A stretch of 42,858 nt of DNA from Clostridia bacterium (GTDB taxonomy: Bacteria; Bacillota; Clostridia; Christensenellales; CAG-138). The stretch's first letter is position 1. Every line of letters begins with the position of its first letter. Of the stretch, positions 40,369 through 42,858 are shown piece by piece. The translations under genes were made by a program, and so were the position numbers. The DNA is taken from the NCBI GenBank assembly GCA_016293975.1, contig JAEDCW010000007.1:1-42858 (forward strand), in the 5' to 3' direction. The notes beneath the pieces are model-generated. The model had not been told where the DNA came from. It made no database searches and saw nothing but the letters and a program-made list of their open reading frames with translations.

Positions 40369-42123
40369 ATGACACAGGTAATAACCCGCCTGAAAACCTG
40401 GCTTGCACATGAACTTACGCCTAAAAGCGCAATAGCGAATACGGCCTACTTCTCGTTTGCACTTCTTTTCAGTCTCATAGGCTTTACCTTGGACATAATG
40501 CCCTTTGGGGTTGCGCTCGTGGGCTGTGCGTGGCTGCAAAGGCAGAGCAAATATGCGCTCAGCGCAACCGCAGGTGCAATAATAGGTGCGCTCATTACGG
40601 CAGATACCTGCAGCCTCATATCTGTTGCGGCCATGTTTTTGTTCTTTGTACTCGCCGTAGTGATAAAACAGGGCGTTACACCAATCGATAAGGCGATAAT
40701 ACTGTGCATCGCCATATTTGTGCCTATCCCATTTGTAAAATCCGCATCGACCGCAGGCTTCGTGAGCGGCTTTTTCAGCTCCATGGTTTCAATGGCGCTC
40801 GCATATGTGCTTTCGTGGGGGCACGACGGTATAAAGCATGTATGGAAAAGAGAAGCGCTTTCCTACAGCGAGCTTACGGGGCTTTTGTGCGCCTTGACGC
40901 TGTTTTCCGCGTCCTTTGGCTCGTTTACCGTGCTCGGCATACGAATAGGCTGCATGCTTGCCGCAGTGTTCACTTTATGTGTCGCCGCCCAAAACGGTTT
41001 TGTCGCCGCGATACCGGCTATAGCTCTCGGGCTCGGACGCGTTATGGCAGGTGACCCGATGACATTTGTAGGCGCATTGGCAATATGTGCGACCGCCGCA
41101 GGGCCCCTGCACAAATTCGGCAGGCTCGCCTCATCAGGAGCGTTTGCCATAACATCGGTACTGCTTTCGGTACTCGTGTCGCTCACGGGTATGCTCAATA
41201 TCGCGGAAACTGTCGCCGCAGTCGGGATATTCCTGCTTTTGCCCACGGGCTTTTTAAATCACTTTACCATAAGCCAGATGGGGCGAGGGGAGTTGGGGGC
41301 GATAGAGCGTGTCGAGGTAATAAAAAAGCGGCTTTGCATGACCGCAAATGCAATAGACGAGGTCGCGCAGATATTCGATTCCCAAAGCGACGGACCGTGC
41401 GGCTGCGATGACAGAGTATTCATGCAGAGACAGCTATTCGGAATGAGCTCCATGCTCCGCAGACTCACCCACTACCAAGCACCGGGCAGGCTCAAGTATT
41501 CGCTCGACGTGGGCGCCATGGGAAAGGCGAAGGAGGGAAGCCGTCAATCGGGCGACAGCATGGGCGTATGCAGGCTCGACGACGCCATACTCGTAGCACT
41601 GAGCGATGGTATGGGCTCAGGCGCACAGGCGCACAGGGAAAGTTCATCGGCAATAGCCCTGCTCACACAGCTTCTCGAAGCGGGATTTGAGCCCGATGAA
41701 GCGCTCGAATGTCTAAACCGACTGCTCATACACCAAAACGGCGACACCGACTTTTACTCGACTATGGACTGCCTGCTTTTTGACAGGACCGACGGCTCGG
41801 CAAAGTTTATAAAATTCGGCGCACCCGAAAGCTACCTCGTGCGTGACGGCAAGCTTCATAAGCTCTATGCGGAGGCTCTGCCGGCAGGAATAGTCGCAAA
41901 TGCGTCTCCGGCTATGCACATAGTGACACTCAGGCGAGGCGACACCGTGGTAATGATGACAGATGGGGTGAGCGACACGCTCGGTGCACATACCGGCGAA
42001 GCGATACTCTCCAATGTATGCACCGCAAACACTGTTCAAGACGCCGCATCTGCGCTGTTATCCAAAGCCTCCGAGGCCGGGGCAAACGACGACATAAGCG
42101 TGATAGTCATAAGAGTACAATAG
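40369..42123 (+). CDS. spoIIE: Stage II sporulation protein E (PP2C phosphatase), short form
   Basis: A 584-residue protein. About ten membrane segments occupy residues 20-330 (for example TAYFSFALLFSLIGFTLDI). The C-terminal PP2C phosphatase starts near residue 380 with RQSGDSMGVC, followed by VALSDGMGSGAQA, the metal Asp in DGVSD, and GANDDISVIVI. SpoIIE dephosphorylates SpoIIAA to release sigma-F in the forespore. It is shorter than Bacillus SpoIIE (827 residues), mainly in the region between membrane and phosphatase domains. The ATG at 40369 has CGGAGG 5-6 nt upstream. This marks a spore-forming lineage. Confidence 0.93.
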   Translation: MTQVITRLKTWLAHELTPKSAIANTAYFSFALLFSLIGFTLDIMPFGVALVGCAWLQRQSKYALSATAGAIIGALITADTCSLISVAAMFLFFVLAVVIKQGVTPIDKAIILCIAIFVPIPFVKSASTAGFVSGFFSSMVSMALAYVLSWGHDGIKHVWKREALSYSELTGLLCALTLFSASFGSFTVLGIRIGCMLAAVFTLCVAAQNGFVAAIPAIALGLGRVMAGDPMTFVGALAICATAAGPLHKFGRLASSGAFAITSVLLSVLVSLTGMLNIAETVAAVGIFLLLPTGFLNHFTISQMGRGELGAIERVEVIKKRLCMTANAIDEVAQIFDSQSDGPCGCDDRVFMQRQLFGMSSMLRRLTHYQAPGRLKYSLDVGAMGKAKEGSRQSGDSMGVCRLDDAILVALSDGMGSGAQAHRESSSAIALLTQLLEAGFEPDEALECLNRLLIHQNGDTDFYSTMDCLLFDRTDGSAKFIKFGAPESYLVRDGKLHKLYAEALPAGIVANASPAMHIVTLRRGDTVVMMTDGVSDTLGAHTGEAILSNVCTANTVQDAASALLSKASEAGANDDISVIVIRVQ

Positions 42124-42184
42124 TCCGCTTGCAAATGTCGCACTTCGGCGTTATCATAGCCATAATAAAGTTCGGAGGGGTTTC

Positions 42185-42649
42185 ATGTTTATAACAAAAT
42201 GGACATTTGGAAATATAGATTTTGACGATGCACGCAGTTTGCGCGAGCTTCTTGCGGATTCGCAGGGTATAGCTCACGAGAACGAATTCGACTGGTTTGA
42301 TACTATAGCGGCTCACCTCATGGTACTGCACGAGGGTGCGCTCGCATCAGTCGCAAGGATGTATCCTGACGGCGATTACACGCGCATAGACAAGCTGTTC
42401 TGCAAGGACGAATACAAGCAGTACGGCTACTACGAGCTTATGCTAAGGCTTCTTCTGTTTAAGGCGCAGACGCTCGCAGGCGGCTACATAGTATGCACCG
42501 TCCCCGAAGGCGAGCAAGGTCTGTACCAACAATTCGGCTTTGTAGCCTCAGGCGAAAAGATCAAGCGCGGAAATACCGAATTTATCGAGTATCGCGTCCC
42601 CAAAGACGGCGTAAGATGGTTCTCCATGTGCAAGGAAGAGCACAAATAA
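42185..42649 (+). CDS. GNAT-family N-acetyltransferase
   Basis: A 154-residue single-domain GNAT: LMVLHEGALASVARMYPDGD, then IDKLFCKDEYKQYGYYELMLR and the terminal GLYQQFGFVASGEK, typical of the fold's last strands. The acetyl-CoA loop (CKDEYKQYGYYELM) is a weak match to the Q/RxxGxG/A pattern, so activity is not certain. GGAGG lies 7-8 nt before the ATG. It is 61 bp after spoIIE and may be read with it. The substrate is unknown. Confidence 0.85.
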   Translation: MFITKWTFGNIDFDDARSLRELLADSQGIAHENEFDWFDTIAAHLMVLHEGALASVARMYPDGDYTRIDKLFCKDEYKQYGYYELMLRLLLFKAQTLAGGYIVCTVPEGEQGLYQQFGFVASGEKIKRGNTEFIEYRVPKDGVRWFSMCKEEHK

Positions 42650-42731
42650 GCGCACTTTAAGTTTCTAAACCGCTTTGTGACTTGCTTGAGTGGTCAAAAG
42701 CAATCATCATAAAAGAAACGGCATCGCTATA

Positions 42732-42858
42732 GGCGGGTGTCCGTAAAACAGTTAGTCCTCCGAACGGCTTAGATCCATACGGAGGATTTGTTTATGTCTA
42801 ATCTTCAAACTTGCTGGCGGCGAACGGTTTGTCAAAACCGTTTGCGGACGGCAAGTCC
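42732..42858 (+). ncRNA. Candidate structured RNA / repeat element, copy B (runs off the window)
   Basis: GGCGGGTGTCC starts the element, as in copy A at 28947. Hairpin 1 pairs TCCTCCG (42756-42762) with CGGAGGA (42780-42786). The outermost pair is T-A here and A-T in copy A, a compensatory change. The loop core GGCTYAGATC is conserved. GGAGG (42781-42785) lies 8 nt before ATG 42794, and the frame from that ATG (MSNLQTCWRR...) is open to the edge. The copy lies 82 bp after the GNAT gene. Confidence 0.5.
42809..42856 (+). repeat. Long inverted repeat inside element copy B
   Basis: Inner stem of 11 bp with one G-U pair (42820-42830 with 42835-42845, loop GTCA), and an outer stem ACTTGC/GCAAGT (42809-42814 with 42851-42856) across a symmetric internal loop of 5+5 bases. 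It begins 15 bp after the ATG of the element. Confidence 0.7.

Overview
The window looks like chromosomal DNA of an anaerobic, spore-forming-lineage Clostridia (Firmicutes). The signs are strong AGGAGG-type ribosome binding sites with frequent ATGA/GTGA stop-start overlaps, a SpoIIE-type sporulation phosphatase, a flavodiiron protein and desulfoferrodoxin for oxygen defence, a selenium-cofactor gene set, and recF-gyrB-gyrA. The species cannot be named from sequence alone. No tRNA or rRNA gene was seen.

Layout. (1) 1-8225: a type I-C CRISPR-Cas locus read on the minus strand. A promoter at 8197-8225 leads into cas3-cas5c-cas8c-cas7-cas4-cas1-cas2, then a leader, then the array, which runs off the left edge of the window. 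Isoleucine codon choice in cas1 differs from the rest of the window, which suggests acquisition. (2) 8561-11593: a Crp/Fnr regulator divergent from an oxygen-reductase operon (flavodiiron-flavodoxin-flavin reductase-rubredoxin fusion, then desulfoferrodoxin). (3) 11673-17313: recF-gyrB-gyrA with its own promoter and terminator, not attached to dnaA-dnaN. (4) 17414-20964: a membrane-anchored FMN-binding protein, an M20 amidohydrolase, a small acidic protein, a 470-bp non-coding stretch carrying four perfect Spo0A boxes, and two divergent XRE-type regulators. (5) 20982-26527: a Cys-rich small protein, a flavin reductase and a selenium-dependent molybdenum hydroxylase maturation set (yqeC, yqeB, selD, a class-V aminotransferase/cysteine desulfurase, yedF and a DUF3343 carrier). 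(6) 26524-28915: a double GNAT protein and a second Crp/Fnr regulator, divergent from a ferredoxin-like protein. (7) 28947-30081: a structured repeat element and a lipoprotein pseudogene. (8) 30082-35934: a lipase-like Mbeg1 protein, sbcC, sbcD and an AlkD-type DNA glycosylase. (9) 36243-42858: a KdpDE-like two-component system, a lipoprotein, a Tim44-like membrane protein, a NUDIX hydrolase, SpoIIE, a GNAT and a second copy of the structured repeat element at the right edge.

The most interesting signals are regulatory. The two Crp/Fnr genes have near-identical recognition helices. Each faces a redox gene across an intergenic region holding a GTTG-N6-CAAC palindrome at exactly the same distance (29.5 bp) from a -10 box, which looks like a two-member redox regulon. 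A dispersed element (28947 and 42732) has a hairpin whose 3' arm is a Shine-Dalgarno sequence and whose 5' arm is its complement, with a covarying base pair between copies; it may be a new structured RNA or a mobile-element end. The four TGTCGAA boxes at 19863-20072 mark a likely Spo0A-controlled region with no obvious protein product.
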